Part shown: piece after piece, positions 18,501 through 26,551 of the stretch
Numbering within the stretch: the first letter of the stretch is position 1
Layout: every line of letters begins with the position of its first letter
Assembly: GCA_947593615.1 (NCBI GenBank)
Contig: CANQDR010000012.1
Location: 1-52,241, forward strand
Reading direction: 5' to 3'
Origin: an uncultured Clostridia bacterium
Lineage (GTDB): Bacteria; Bacillota; Clostridia; Oscillospirales; Acutalibacteraceae
Length of the DNA stretch: 52,241 nucleotides
Program-made: the position numbers and the translations under genes
Notes under the pieces: model-generated
What the model saw: only the letters and a program-made list of their open reading frames with translations
Database searches by the model: none
Told to the model about the DNA's origin: nothing

Positions 18501-21500
18501 CTAACACGTCTCCAGATTATGCAAAGCGTCTTTCCAGAGTAACAGCACATTGGGACCATGTAAAAGATTCTGACGGAAAATGGAGAGAAATAAATATTTC
18601 TAATAACGACCTTGCTCTTGCATTTGTAATGCATTTTGATGGAACAATTCAAAGCGCAGTTAAAGCTGCAGATATTGCAAGAAAACTTGCAATTCACAAT
18701 CATCAGAGAGACGTTAAACTTGTTCAAGAAGGTACTACGCATATAACCAAAAAAGGTACTACATATGAAACTGGCTTTGAAAACGTAGAAGATACAGACG
18801 TTTCAGCTCAAATTGATGCTATTGAAAGTGGTACGTCCAGAGAAGATTGGGAAGATTATATACGAAATACTTTGTATGATGAGTATATTCCTAAGTGGGA
18901 AGCTCAAGGAAAGTCTGAAGCTTTTATTGACAGAAAATGTCAAGAACTTGAATTCAAACTTGAGAAACTTTCTGATAAAGCTTTATTTAATCAGTACGTA
19001 AAACTTCTTAGAAAGAAACTCGAAGCTTCTAAAACTTCTGACGTAACAGAAAAGGAAATAGAAGAAGCAGAAAAAGCGCCAATGATATACGGACAAAGAA
19101 CTAATACGAGAACGAAGATAAAATCTAACGCTTCAAGAATTGCAAAAATGATTCCTGCTGAAGGAGTCAAGTGGTTTTTACAGGTTAACGGAGATATTTT
19201 TAACGAGGACATGAAGCTTAAAGAAGAAGCTTACGTCAATAAGTCTCAGGAAGAGCTTGATAAATTGTATGACAGACTAATGGATATAAAGAAAAAAGCA
19301 AGAGCTAATGCTTATGCATCTAAAACTCGTTCGCAGGAATGGGATAAAGTTGTTAAAAAAGCTGCCAGACTTGAGCAGCAAAAGGAAAAACAAAAGTCTC
19401 AAGTAACTAAGTACAAGACTTTATACAAAGATGCCTTATCTAAGACTAAGACTCGCGTATATGATATGAAAGGTATAGCCGTATCTATCGACAGCGAAAC
19501 TCCTATGCCGGCGTCTTTTAAGAAAATAATGGAAACTAATCTTACTACTAAATATAAAACTGATATTTATAATTTAAGTGCAGCTGATGAACAGCATACA
19601 AGGCAGTCCCTCAGGGAATTCCTTGTATCTAATAGTGAAACTCTTGACTCTTTAACAGTGGAAGAGATAGATGATATACTTAACTTCCTTGAATATTATA
19701 CAATGAACCCTCTTGAAAATGACGAGGAACTGGTTAGACGTTTCTCAGCGTTCTCAATTTATACATTGTCCTATATATCAGGCCAACTTGGTACTACACT
19801 TAACGCTTCAAAAGAACAGAGAATTCATGCGGAAAATGTTCTTAAGCGTTTAATTGGTCCGGAGGCTGGTACTAAACTTGCAGCTTACGGCTCAGTAGTT
19901 AAATACTTAAAGAGCCAAGAAGCTCAAGAAGAAGTATTTAAGGCCAATTCTAAGAAGTTAGGACTAACAGTATCTGAACCTCTTGTAGTTGACCTTGTCA
20001 AAGCTGTTCGAGAAAACAATATGCCGGCTATGGAAAAAGCAATGAAGGCTATACGAATTCAGCTTGAAGGAGAATATACTTCTCGAAACAGAAATATCTT
20101 TGACAAGTTACTTAAACTTCAAAGAGCCGCGATGCTTAGCAGTCCCGGTACAATGGTTAGAAACCAGGTAAGTAACGCTCTTGTAACTGCAGGTAATGAA
20201 GTTTCTGATGTAATTGGTAAGATATTTACTTCTGGACTCAAACGGTTTAGTAAATTCCAGAACGGAAGTATTGTGGATGGATTACTTAAGAATCAGTACA
20301 TTTTAACAGGAACAAAAGTTAGTGACGAAATTCGTCAATTCATTGAAATAAACTTTAAGAAGAACGGATTATTAGCATTAGTTCAAGATGGAATGAACAA
20401 GTATGACGTTCGAGGAATTAGTAGACAATCTACTGATGAAACCGTTGCGGACCTAATAATTGAAAGCATAAAAAATAAAATATTTTCTGAACGCTCATTT
20501 GGAGAAAACAAAGGACTTGCCTCAGTTGTAAACAAAGTAATAAGTATTACGATGAAAGGCATGTCCGACTCTCCTTGGGTTAACAGAAAAGCGATATCAT
20601 ATTTTGGCAAAATGCTCGCTGAGAACGAGATTAGAACTGGTCGCAGTTATCACAGTGAAGTTACTCCTGAGATATACGAAATATTTGCTGATGCGTATAT
20701 GATGGCCTCATTTGACTATATGCACAAGACTAACCCAGTTATAAAGTCTCTTGAGCAAGCAATAAGAAACCAAGGAGCTGGTGCATATTTTGTATACAAA
20801 CAGATATTCCCGTTTGCCAATGCAAGTTTGAACTGGGCCGTGGAAGGCTTAAAGTACTCTCCTATTGGCCTGGCCAGAGCAGTTTACAATCTATTCAAAC
20901 TTGAAGGAATAGAACAAAACATAGATTTCCGTAAACAAAAAGGAGAAAGCATTCCATCAAGTAAATTTACTGAATTCATTGTTAAACGTGACCTCGGTAA
21001 AGGAATAGTTGGAAGTGTTCTTTGGGTACTTGGAGCAGCATTAGCTGGATTTGGTCTTATGAGAATAGATGATGAGGACGAAGGCCTTAAACTGTACTTT
21101 GGTAATGATGTATATCTTGATATAAATAATATCTTCGGCTCCTCAAGTCTACTCGCAGGCGCAGCTCTTGTAAGTACAAAATACCAGGAAGGCCACACAT
21201 TCTTGGATTCCGTAACTCTTTGTCTTGATGAAATGTTTGATGAATGGTTTTTTACTGACCTATATAATTCGTTTAGGTTCAATCAAGGCATAGGAGAATG
21301 GCTTATAAGTCAGCCTTCTGAAGCTCTTGGAAGATTTGTTCCTAACTTTATCAAGGGCCTTTCAGCTATGGCGTATCCGTACAAAGTTCAGTATTCAAGT
21401 AATACGTTATTAAAACCTCTTGAACGAATACTTATAGATGCCGCCCCTGGTATAGCTTATAACTTCCCAGCCAAGGTTGACCCGTACACCGGAGAACTTC

Positions 21501-22000
21501 AATCTAAGTATAGTTTGCCGTTCTTGTTCGACTTCCTTGGAAAGTTTGTAGGATTCAAGATTCAGCCTTATAAGGTGAGCAGTCAGGAACAAGAAGCAAT
21601 AGCTGTTGGAGTAACAAGAGGAGTTTTAACTGGCAACTACAAAGACCTTCAAGAACTTGGAGTTACATTATCTTCTTCTGATATAGAAAACTTGAATAAA
21701 CTGTATGGAAAACTGAATAAACGGGCAATATCCGAATTGTTATCAAATAGTAAAAAGTACAGTGTAAAAACTAAAGACGGAACATTTAAGGAAATGAATT
21801 ACAGACAGATGACTAATGAACAAAAGAAAAGCGTTATCAATCGCATAATGGATGATAACGCTAATAAAGCTAAGATTTATATAGCAACTCGCAAAGGTCT
21901 TAAGTATTATACAACCTCTGAGGAAAGGTCTGAACTAATTAAGCTTGGAATACGAAACGTATATGTCAAACTTAAAAACAAAGACGGCTTCTCAAATTAG
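12542..22000 (+). CDS. Giant internal virion (polyvalent) protein with HExxH metallopeptidase motif
   Basis: The protein has 3152 residues, about 18% of the genome. Hydrophobic segments occur near residues 160-200 and 260-300. A helical region with ALHEGLEEWTQ lies near 375. VHEIQHVIQ at 1151-1159 is a zinc HExxH, with a possible third ligand in SGELSAYGF about 60 residues on. Long charged coiled coils lie at about 2140-2310. LQRAAMLSSPGTMVRNQVSN near 2523-2542 resembles the LPD38-type domain of large polyvalent proteins. A transmembrane-like GSVLWVLGAALAGFGL lies near 2823. Such proteins are packed in the capsid and ejected with DNA. ATG 12542 follows GAGAGG. The stop overlaps that of the convergent gene. 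Confidence 0.8.
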   Translation: MAENKLSSTPGILRATDRYSNPYEEYYANNINNPRFLSGAFNEYYRSGKAPTIMAIQDDIYKLSPEIYNQYEKQFLRFFDNDEQKLGFLANELYNDDTEVKTFEDPYVDEYGQEKVETFTGTEKAHNRKMFENLVTAKKSQLELEAKEAAKEAWRTNNTALAFLADAGVVASTALSIPFEAWNMVWDLVGIPARLIGATIDSQSGKDWGEAYKYWASEYYSASPARKARQDINEYFSDYSDLVDIYGNYKSLVAKIDGIFGSFGRMLPSIALTYAGVPGPVTQGLFYASAASQRIGEMASQPQFKDTDFWKISTNAYATSAAEWAIEFALGKLVGTSAFDRAALGYHDAAIRENAQITWKNALSRMLKDALHEGLEEWTQDYSTYFITGLYGYLDEAFNIDNRYGLQEQFDAFILGFFGSLFSTGMMMAGRRIAGGYKGGVQGFLADWEFSQVYEDLMNQANDILEGKNKANTKGQSYSLKARKLNNIMFTTQVLNDYIASIGAERSKNAIDLLDSIKSYMNDKGNLSWTELNERTDSLVDDVFQTVLDIGQIREQRMEEIKQGHPTFKDKLGEVFHRRNVTKVDRTESLKTIQSSDNEEDVKLREIMENTGAQTVSIVDGNGSDIAENHLVVNKQQLKNRDAKIITKEIAQREAIDRITSSKRFIAIQGPLEEIYKQLFPKDEHPNSERIAMAVLYNSNMQAAMLAERTQEMYELISTVDKLISSDEFVKNKHGQNAVYDAEMKKTLSDASNELRRVVKSFLCDIQYADYENLECLTSEDKDYITSKRYAKTVANNLILNGKATDAEYNSIEKRVNSTPLSDKEKQRIISGLHSDDYNVRLNSLQKIDRFYAGVFFTNYDGKRLLMPVNAGNQVINNYLVNNGIRADQLARFMSSTDTTELYSTPYGQRLREFITRTGSTPREAITADVRAFSGNSVVPLSNNGVLSSYILNLNSDYTKLKDDVLLTIKDSRYTEMVSSDQKKIIGELVSDNSEGYDINEVVFDPSVKLSDELLQELYKRYPKTNQYDPANQWENRLYVIRDYLTRTSTKTVSYTSKGTLVIVDLIDSYNMLTDKNISASTIKSGDTLDKYVKSEYLGRFAKSVKIRLKNTGDSYFDSKSNEIVIPRYSGKDTSGNYVPLDDKVVRANLVHEIQHVIQLQNGLNQGLDSRWLISGNKIKANARFMIKLHDDLERINPSIANSFQYYSPQFAKFMNDLIYYASGELSAYGFAGEIQHFIPYVIRRTRNGVSITSPTGTVFNIDNNGRMSSKELKDFDEDKDHPFPLDEYTSEKLPKAGVDYPLVLRRVSVHTKSGKDLTGHVITINGENYFANENDYTDIYSLDRIETLKVLKPNVASYGYQRHLIENAGYKTKNVPLPEMLHLDKNVSKFAYSRENLESSGYESILQLYDEIRNSKEYEDFFNLIKVHNTYEYYKVDAAAEEHRMEYYAKVGIPKIDVLAMEKNPFVQAWVRTAYGGSGSKYTNEYKQFLAKNAVGTSKKFFQAYLAMMMGVKAEDFDKLKNVKIPVLRSSNNTYNDLSQPLNSFLPISKKGLVERMAASVAKGRPNVGSSTVYITYCTLDEIIASFDFDEKHSISEVLLPSSLMTDRTVDQYDGLLTGDVEVNEEDTPYVLFLKKVGNAVNINEVTAYNTDLSIKYVNKINSLAYTNEYEYLVDILLNNDVSFTPKDMSIFDSLLIDMYGQARKANRYSSAYFDNGILIYRQGANLIVNATNRITNAQAEVIQNLAEKLAIATDYNPYMFSGNVIINFLGRQTFSHKCMDIETGEIFRLEEELESYKNTGLMSSKPIPPQKSVKTITQEEEEEAKKQKAKEKYRSAAKERYISNEDARGTNLSFYIQKGRPIMLSPKLANFIKDVDPAQLEPEIWDMIGGSNKGTLRTEKQLTQYLKAHLSPDTEQRINSYTLQMIAKHIYGTKINSYEDVDLFVSTAQDFYVLSSNLWDKENEVSKIPDTEVSIQVASKFALETNTSPDYAKRLSRVTAHWDHVKDSDGKWREINISNNDLALAFVMHFDGTIQSAVKAADIARKLAIHNHQRDVKLVQEGTTHITKKGTTYETGFENVEDTDVSAQIDAIESGTSREDWEDYIRNTLYDEYIPKWEAQGKSEAFIDRKCQELEFKLEKLSDKALFNQYVKLLRKKLEASKTSDVTEKEIEEAEKAPMIYGQRTNTRTKIKSNASRIAKMIPAEGVKWFLQVNGDIFNEDMKLKEEAYVNKSQEELDKLYDRLMDIKKKARANAYASKTRSQEWDKVVKKAARLEQQKEKQKSQVTKYKTLYKDALSKTKTRVYDMKGIAVSIDSETPMPASFKKIMETNLTTKYKTDIYNLSAADEQHTRQSLREFLVSNSETLDSLTVEEIDDILNFLEYYTMNPLENDEELVRRFSAFSIYTLSYISGQLGTTLNASKEQRIHAENVLKRLIGPEAGTKLAAYGSVVKYLKSQEAQEEVFKANSKKLGLTVSEPLVVDLVKAVRENNMPAMEKAMKAIRIQLEGEYTSRNRNIFDKLLKLQRAAMLSSPGTMVRNQVSNALVTAGNEVSDVIGKIFTSGLKRFSKFQNGSIVDGLLKNQYILTGTKVSDEIRQFIEINFKKNGLLALVQDGMNKYDVRGISRQSTDETVADLIIESIKNKIFSERSFGENKGLASVVNKVISITMKGMSDSPWVNRKAISYFGKMLAENEIRTGRSYHSEVTPEIYEIFADAYMMASFDYMHKTNPVIKSLEQAIRNQGAGAYFVYKQIFPFANASLNWAVEGLKYSPIGLARAVYNLFKLEGIEQNIDFRKQKGESIPSSKFTEFIVKRDLGKGIVGSVLWVLGAALAGFGLMRIDDEDEGLKLYFGNDVYLDINNIFGSSSLLAGAALVSTKYQEGHTFLDSVTLCLDEMFDEWFFTDLYNSFRFNQGIGEWLISQPSEALGRFVPNFIKGLSAMAYPYKVQYSSNTLLKPLERILIDAAPGIAYNFPAKVDPYTGELQSKYSLPFLFDFLGKFVGFKIQPYKVSSQEQEAIAVGVTRGVLTGNYKDLQELGVTLSSSDIENLNKLYGKLNKRAISELLSNSKKYSVKTKDGTFKEMNYRQMTNEQKKSVINRIMDDNANKAKIYIATRKGLKYYTTSEERSELIKLGIRNVYVKLKNKDGFSN

Positions 22001-22005
22001 CGTCT
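21974..22005 (-). terminator. Probable terminator of the leftward block, inside the 3' end of the giant gene
   Basis: On the minus strand AGACG (22005-22001) can pair with CGTCT (986-982 of the 21 kb block), followed by TTGTTTTT. The stem is only five pairs with a large loop, so the call is tentative. It lies right where the leftward transcripts should end. Confidence 0.45.
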
Positions 22006-22236
22006 GTAATAATCATACCTTCTGAGTTGTTCATCGAGCCAATTTACTTCTGACTCTGTACCTGTAATTTCAAGATACTCGCCACAGCCGGGCAACCTAA
22101 TTGTTAGGTGGTCCGGCTCTTTTTCTATAAAGCGAATAGACCTCCGTATATTCATTGAACGTTCTACTATATAATTAAACGTACTCATTTGGTTTTTAAG
22201 CTCTATTGGACGAAATGTATCGTTGAATACTGTCAT
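21997..22236 (-). CDS. Hypothetical protein (79 aa), last gene of the leftward block
   Basis: A 79-residue protein with a charged helical N-terminal half and a beta-hairpin-like segment (HLTIRLPGCGEYLEITG), ending in a basic Arg/Tyr tail. ATG 22236 follows AAGGAGATAAAATAA and abuts the zinc-ribbon gene before it. Its stop (TAA at 21999-21997) overlaps the stop of the giant rightward gene. The rightward terminator hairpin is built into its coding DNA at 22086-22124, so LRLPGCGEYL-type codons are constrained twice. No family recognised. Confidence 0.7.
   Translation of the reverse strand: MTVFNDTFRPIELKNQMSTFNYIVERSMNIRRSIRFIEKEPDHLTIRLPGCGEYLEITGTESEVNWLDEQLRRYDYYRR
22086..22124 (+). terminator. 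Rightward terminator of the late block, embedded in an antisense gene
   Basis: A 15-base arm starting AGCCGG (22086-22100) pairs with 22104-22118, with one G-U and one mismatch and a three-base loop. TTTTT follows at 22120-22124. It lies about 86 bp past the stop of the giant gene and within the convergent 79-residue gene. Confidence 0.88.
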
Positions 22237-22473
22237 TTATTTTATCTCCTTTATTTCGTTTTCTGGTTTAAGTCGTATGTGTATTTGAACAACTTCACTT
22301 ATGTTTTTATAGATTATAGCTTCTTGTAAACATGAACGACAAGTATGTTTTACTATAACTTGTTTGTCCACGTTACTTTCATAGTAATTACTTACTGTTG
22401 AATTTATAATTAGTTCATTTAAGTTTCCACACTTCGGGCAGTACCACTTTGTTTTACTTCTCAAATGCTTCAT
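22237..22473 (-). CDS. Zinc-ribbon protein (78 aa)
   Basis: CPKC (about residues 12-15) and CRSC (about 46-49) form a four-Cys zinc ribbon around a short beta-rich loop. The C-terminal part is charged. Phage zinc ribbons of this size often act in transcription or bind nucleic acid, but nothing shows the partner here. ATG 22473 follows AGAGGT. Palindrome B (22486-22573) lies directly upstream and probably drives this gene and the next. Confidence 0.78.
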   Translation of the reverse strand: MKHLRSKTKWYCPKCGNLNELIINSTVSNYYESNVDKQVIVKHTCRSCLQEAIIYKNISEVVQIHIRLKPENEIKEIK

Positions 22474-22485
22474 GTTACCTCTTTT

Positions 22486-22573
22486 AATTTTAATATATAA
22501 TATTTTTAATTCGATGAGATATTCGATGATATAGATTATTATATATTAAAATTGATTTATTATATATTAAAAT
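22486..22573. promoter_or_regulatory. AT-rich palindrome B with an extra half-site
   Basis: AATTTTAATATATAATA (22486-22502) is the exact reverse complement of 22537-22553. A second copy of the right arm follows at 22558-22573. The loop carries TCGATGA twice (22511-22517 and 22523-22529), the reverse of the TCATCGA found in the other two elements. It lies between the polymerase stop and the zinc-ribbon start. The last half-site overlaps the final codons of the polymerase gene. Confidence 0.75.
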
Positions 22574-24477
22574 GGAGAAAACCTATCTTCTTTTATCAAA
22601 TCCCCATCATTGAATGAATACCACTGCATATCAAGTAAATCTATCGCTCTTTGAAGATAGTAACTATAATCTATATCTTTGCGTATTTCATCAAAGTCGT
22701 ACGTCGACAAATCTTTGTTATATGTTCTGCAGTATTCTGGAACGTTTGGCATTTGAGTATAAGACTTTCTTCCTTTGTACATTTTAATCTTGTATATTTT
22801 ACCAAGACTTTTGTCTTTACTTGCTATAACTCTATTACACCTAAACAATTCTTCTTCCGTTCCATCTGACATTCTTTGAACGACCGAAGAATAAGTAGGT
22901 CCTTTTTTACAAACAATTATAAAATCCTCTATGTTCTTGTTTTTAACTATAGTTTCTGCAAGAGGTGTTCCGTTTATTAGAAATTCTTTTGCTGCTTTTG
23001 AAGATACGTACGCAGACAAAGGACTAAGCATAACATATCCAGGTCTAAATTTGTCTTGGTTAAGCCATCCTCCTCTGGTAGTATAATTACCATTTTCATC
23101 AACTATTAAATAGTTGTTAACATCTCTCTGCCACATCTTTTGTATAACTTTTTCTTCCATGTTTATTCTCGTATTTTTAGTCCATTCTTTTTCTAACTCG
23201 CGAACCAAATCAAGATGTTTTCTTTTAACGTAAATAAATATCCCATCTGTATTTGTTTGTATAACTTTCAATCCTGGTACTGTCTTATAAAGTTTATTTG
23301 ATAAAGCAGCTAAAAATAATTGTCCAAGCCTGCAAGTCGTTGTACATTTATACGGGTCATACATTTCAAGATACTTGTTTCCACTTGCTCCAAATGAAGT
23401 ATTTAATATAAGTTTATAAGCCATCTGTGACTTTTCATCTTGATTAGTCTTATTTTTCAAATGCTTTATTCGTACTCGTTCATTGTATATCCATTCGTAT
23501 TTACCAGGGTCAGTAACGCATCTGCTCAAACACTTGTGCTGTATTAACAATGACGGATAATAACTAGTAGCGTCCACGTCAAGAAGAACCCATTCGTCAT
23601 TACTTTCGACGTATAGATTAGAACGAAATACTGAATGTATTCCTCCATTACCAAAGCTAACATCATTTTCAAACAATCTAACATCAAGTCCTTCAGTTGA
23701 AGTTAACAAATGATTTATAACTGTCTCTGGTACATTGTCATATATATACTGTTTCATTTCTTCTGGTATTACTACAGAAGAATTTTCATCTCCGAACTCT
23801 TTTCTTTTAGCTCCTAATACAGTTGATACAAGTGCCGCATTTGTAAGCTTTCTTGCCACGGCTTCTTCTATTCCAAACACTTTCGCAGTTATAAGTTTAG
23901 TAGTTGTATAAGGTTTAACCACTTGTCTGTACCATTCCATAGCTGCGTATACGTCTTGTTTGCAATAAAAAATTACATCTTCTTTATCGCTGTCAGTTAA
24001 ATCCTCTTTGTCAAATGGAACTGAACTTTCAAGAACGTCAAGTCCAAGAATTGCTTCTTTTTCTTTTAGCGAACCAGTTGCGTCGTTCATCAAATCTTGA
24101 AACGACGAGACTGGAAGTTTCTTTTTTGCGAAAGGAGACATTCTAAGATGCTCCTTTGAAGAATATGCAAGAGATGGATTTATTATTATATCACTTACAA
24201 TTCTTACCTGTTGAGGACTGAATCCTTGATATATAGTATTTGCTATTGCTAAGTCATAGTACTTTATATTATATCCTGCCACACAGTAACCTTCTTCCTT
24301 AAGTAATGACATTAAATTGTCTCTTGCGTTTACATCATCGCTTGTAACTAGCTTGAAGTTTTTCTTTACAGAATCTACGTCACAGTTGTACGTATCCCAA
24401 TCTTCTGGCTCATCTCCAAACACACAACACCACCAGTTTGGAAATACCTCAAAGTCAAAGAACCTTAATCTTAACAT
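22567..24477 (-). CDS. Family B DNA polymerase
   Basis: Replicative polymerase with 3'-5' exonuclease, 636 residues. Exonuclease motifs: FDFEVF near residue 8 (Exo I), GYNIKYYDLA near 73 (Exo II) and YCKQDVYAAMEW near 171 (Exo III, YxxxD). Polymerase motifs: DVDATSYYPSLL near 300 (motif A, DxxSLYPS type), YKLILNTSFGASGN near 357 (motif B, KxxxNSxYG type) and TNTDGIFI near 412 (motif C). No protein-priming insertion is obvious, and a separate primase is present. ATG 24477 follows AAGGAGGGAG. The gene follows primase, helicase and nuclease genes in one leftward operon. The residue numbers are approximate. Confidence 0.93.
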   Translation of the reverse strand: MLRLRFFDFEVFPNWWCCVFGDEPEDWDTYNCDVDSVKKNFKLVTSDDVNARDNLMSLLKEEGYCVAGYNIKYYDLAIANTIYQGFSPQQVRIVSDIIINPSLAYSSKEHLRMSPFAKKKLPVSSFQDLMNDATGSLKEKEAILGLDVLESSVPFDKEDLTDSDKEDVIFYCKQDVYAAMEWYRQVVKPYTTTKLITAKVFGIEEAVARKLTNAALVSTVLGAKRKEFGDENSSVVIPEEMKQYIYDNVPETVINHLLTSTEGLDVRLFENDVSFGNGGIHSVFRSNLYVESNDEWVLLDVDATSYYPSLLIQHKCLSRCVTDPGKYEWIYNERVRIKHLKNKTNQDEKSQMAYKLILNTSFGASGNKYLEMYDPYKCTTTCRLGQLFLAALSNKLYKTVPGLKVIQTNTDGIFIYVKRKHLDLVRELEKEWTKNTRINMEEKVIQKMWQRDVNNYLIVDENGNYTTRGGWLNQDKFRPGYVMLSPLSAYVSSKAAKEFLINGTPLAETIVKNKNIEDFIIVCKKGPTYSSVVQRMSDGTEEELFRCNRVIASKDKSLGKIYKIKMYKGRKSYTQMPNVPEYCRTYNKDLSTYDFDEIRKDIDYSYYLQRAIDLLDMQWYSFNDGDLIKEDRFSPF

Positions 24478-24486
24478 ACTCCCTCC

Positions 24487-26550
24487 TTAAAACGGTTTGA
24501 ACGTTGGGTCAAACATACCGCGTTTTATAAATATTTGTTTCTTTGGTCCGTCTACAGTAGACTTAGCTGCAACCTCGAAATCAATGTCCATATCATACAA
24601 TGAACATATATCTTCCTTAAAAGTATAATGACTTATCTTGAGCTGATATCCGTTTTCTACGCACCACTCTGTATACTGTTTATACAAAGTCATTGTAACT
24701 TTCCCGTTCAAATCAGCCACTGTCATGTCATTATCAAATAGCCATTCATTTATCGAAGACTGCCGTCTCTTGAACAGCGTCAACAGTTGCCGTTCACTCC
24801 TCATAATCTTGAACCTACCCTCTTCAATGGCTTCTTTAATTCCTTCAACCGCCTTGAAAAAGAAGTACTCCATATCTGATGTAGTAATCTTGTTCAAATA
24901 TAGAGGGTCTGGATTAAGTATTTTATTATTTAATTCTACAAGTATCATTCTTCTTAGCAACCCGGTCGTCTTGTCCATCAGCTTAGGAAGCCTGTTACAA
25001 GAAAAAATGGGAGTAGCATAAGGAGTATAATCCACCGGCGCTTGGTACACCTGGCGTACCGATATCGAGTTTCCCGATACAAATGACTTAAACCTCCCTG
25101 TGTTTTCAAGTGATTTTCCATCTACTGCATCATCGTCAATATTTACCAATTTACTTATAGTAGTAGATAAATAATAATCCTTATCAAAATCGCATAGTGC
25201 AACGTGAGAACAGTTCTTATATCCTACCATCTTTTGTATAATTTCAAGAAATGTAGATTTACCTGTTCCACCTTCTCCTTGAAAGATAAAGAACTTTGCA
25301 AACAAATTCTTTTTAAGTAAACAATAACCAGCAACCTGATACAAGAACTTAATCTTTATAAGGTCGCCATTGCATATATCTTTCATGAACTCATCAATAC
25401 GAGGTGAGGGAGGTGGGTCGGGGTCATAATTCCAAGGAATATAAATTGTATTTATATCGTTCTTAGTAGGAGCAGTAATCTCTCCTGTAACAAGATTTAG
25501 TATTCCGTTTCCGCAAGCTATCTTGTACCAATCCTTATCGAATTCCTCCGGCTTAACCTGCGTTTTTAGAATTATAAATTTAAGTACTTCTCTTCTCGGT
25601 CCAATACCGAGAGTCTTGTCAATCTCAAAGTGTATAAGTCTTTCAACTTCTATCTCACTTTGCTGCTCATAATAAACTCCGTTAAATCTATACAAATTAG
25701 AACCAAAACTTATCAAGTCATTTGTGTCTATAAACTCTTCAGCCATCTCGTTATATAAAGCAGAGGCTCTTCTTTTTCCAGGGTCTAATGGCTTATCCGT
25801 CTTTACGCCTTTGCTATCAAGCTTTCTTAAAACAGTAGAGTATAACTCTTTGTTTGTCATTCCTATTTCAAAAAGGTTTTCGTTTATAATTCTAATACTC
25901 TTTTCGATTTCCTCTTCAGTAAGTCTTTCAGTATTTATTAGTTTGTATCTCCAGCGTATAAGAGCGTCATTTCTTCCGTCTCCGTCAGACATACCTATAA
26001 AACTTGCTGTTCCCTCATTCCTAAGTACTGGCTTCATGAAGTAAGGAATCTCTTCAACGAACTCATTCCACGTTCCCCACTCACGATGAGGGTCGTTACA
26101 AGGTAGAATTATATATCCTGTTTCATTGGCTCGAGTATCAATTACAAGGTTTAAGCTTGTTTTAGTTTTAGCCCCGGACTGTATTTCCTCAGTTGGGTCT
26201 CTGAATAACATATGTATTCCTTTACTTGTATAATTATAATTGTATTGTACTTCAAACTTTTTAAGTAAACGTTCAAGACATTCTTGGGTTCTAAAATCCT
26301 CTTTGTTGTCTACATCTACTACAACGTATCCCTTAGGAACTATCCATCCAATACGGCCGCCTTTCATAATCCAGGCTCTGGCTTCCATTGGAGTTAAAGG
26401 ATTAGTTTTCCACCTGTTAGTTGCTGCTTTTGTATCTAATGAACTGTCATATTCCTTATCCTTAAAGAACTCTTCATTATAAGGAGGTATACTTGCAAAT
26501 CTTGAGTCTGGAAAAATTCTTAAAAGTCTTTCAAACATTTCGTCCAGCAT
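24487..26550 (-). CDS. Primase-helicase (AEP primase/polymerase plus SF3 D5-type helicase)
   Basis: The 687-residue protein makes primers and unwinds DNA at the fork. The N-terminal archaeo-eukaryotic primase domain shows YVVVDVDNKED (near 76) and SKGIHMLFRD (near 105). A middle region corresponds to D5_N. The C-terminal SF3 helicase has Walker A GEGGTGKST (near 430), Walker B NIDDDA (near 473) and sensor-like SCNRLPKL (near 520). It starts at ATG 26550, one base after the stop of the SNF2-type gene, behind GGAGC. This fusion is the common primase form in phages with family B or A polymerases. Confidence 0.92.
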   Translation of the reverse strand: MLDEMFERLLRIFPDSRFASIPPYNEEFFKDKEYDSSLDTKAATNRWKTNPLTPMEARAWIMKGGRIGWIVPKGYVVVDVDNKEDFRTQECLERLLKKFEVQYNYNYTSKGIHMLFRDPTEEIQSGAKTKTSLNLVIDTRANETGYIILPCNDPHREWGTWNEFVEEIPYFMKPVLRNEGTASFIGMSDGDGRNDALIRWRYKLINTERLTEEEIEKSIRIINENLFEIGMTNKELYSTVLRKLDSKGVKTDKPLDPGKRRASALYNEMAEEFIDTNDLISFGSNLYRFNGVYYEQQSEIEVERLIHFEIDKTLGIGPRREVLKFIILKTQVKPEEFDKDWYKIACGNGILNLVTGEITAPTKNDINTIYIPWNYDPDPPPSPRIDEFMKDICNGDLIKIKFLYQVAGYCLLKKNLFAKFFIFQGEGGTGKSTFLEIIQKMVGYKNCSHVALCDFDKDYYLSTTISKLVNIDDDAVDGKSLENTGRFKSFVSGNSISVRQVYQAPVDYTPYATPIFSCNRLPKLMDKTTGLLRRMILVELNNKILNPDPLYLNKITTSDMEYFFFKAVEGIKEAIEEGRFKIMRSERQLLTLFKRRQSSINEWLFDNDMTVADLNGKVTMTLYKQYTEWCVENGYQLKISHYTFKEDICSLYDMDIDFEVAAKSTVDGPKKQIFIKRGMFDPTFKPF

Positions 26551-26551
26551 T

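Noticed and set aside
12542-22000. N4-like virion RNA polymerase
   Set aside because: The size suggested it, but I found none of the single-subunit polymerase motifs (motifs A, B and C), whereas HExxH and an LPD38-like region are visible.
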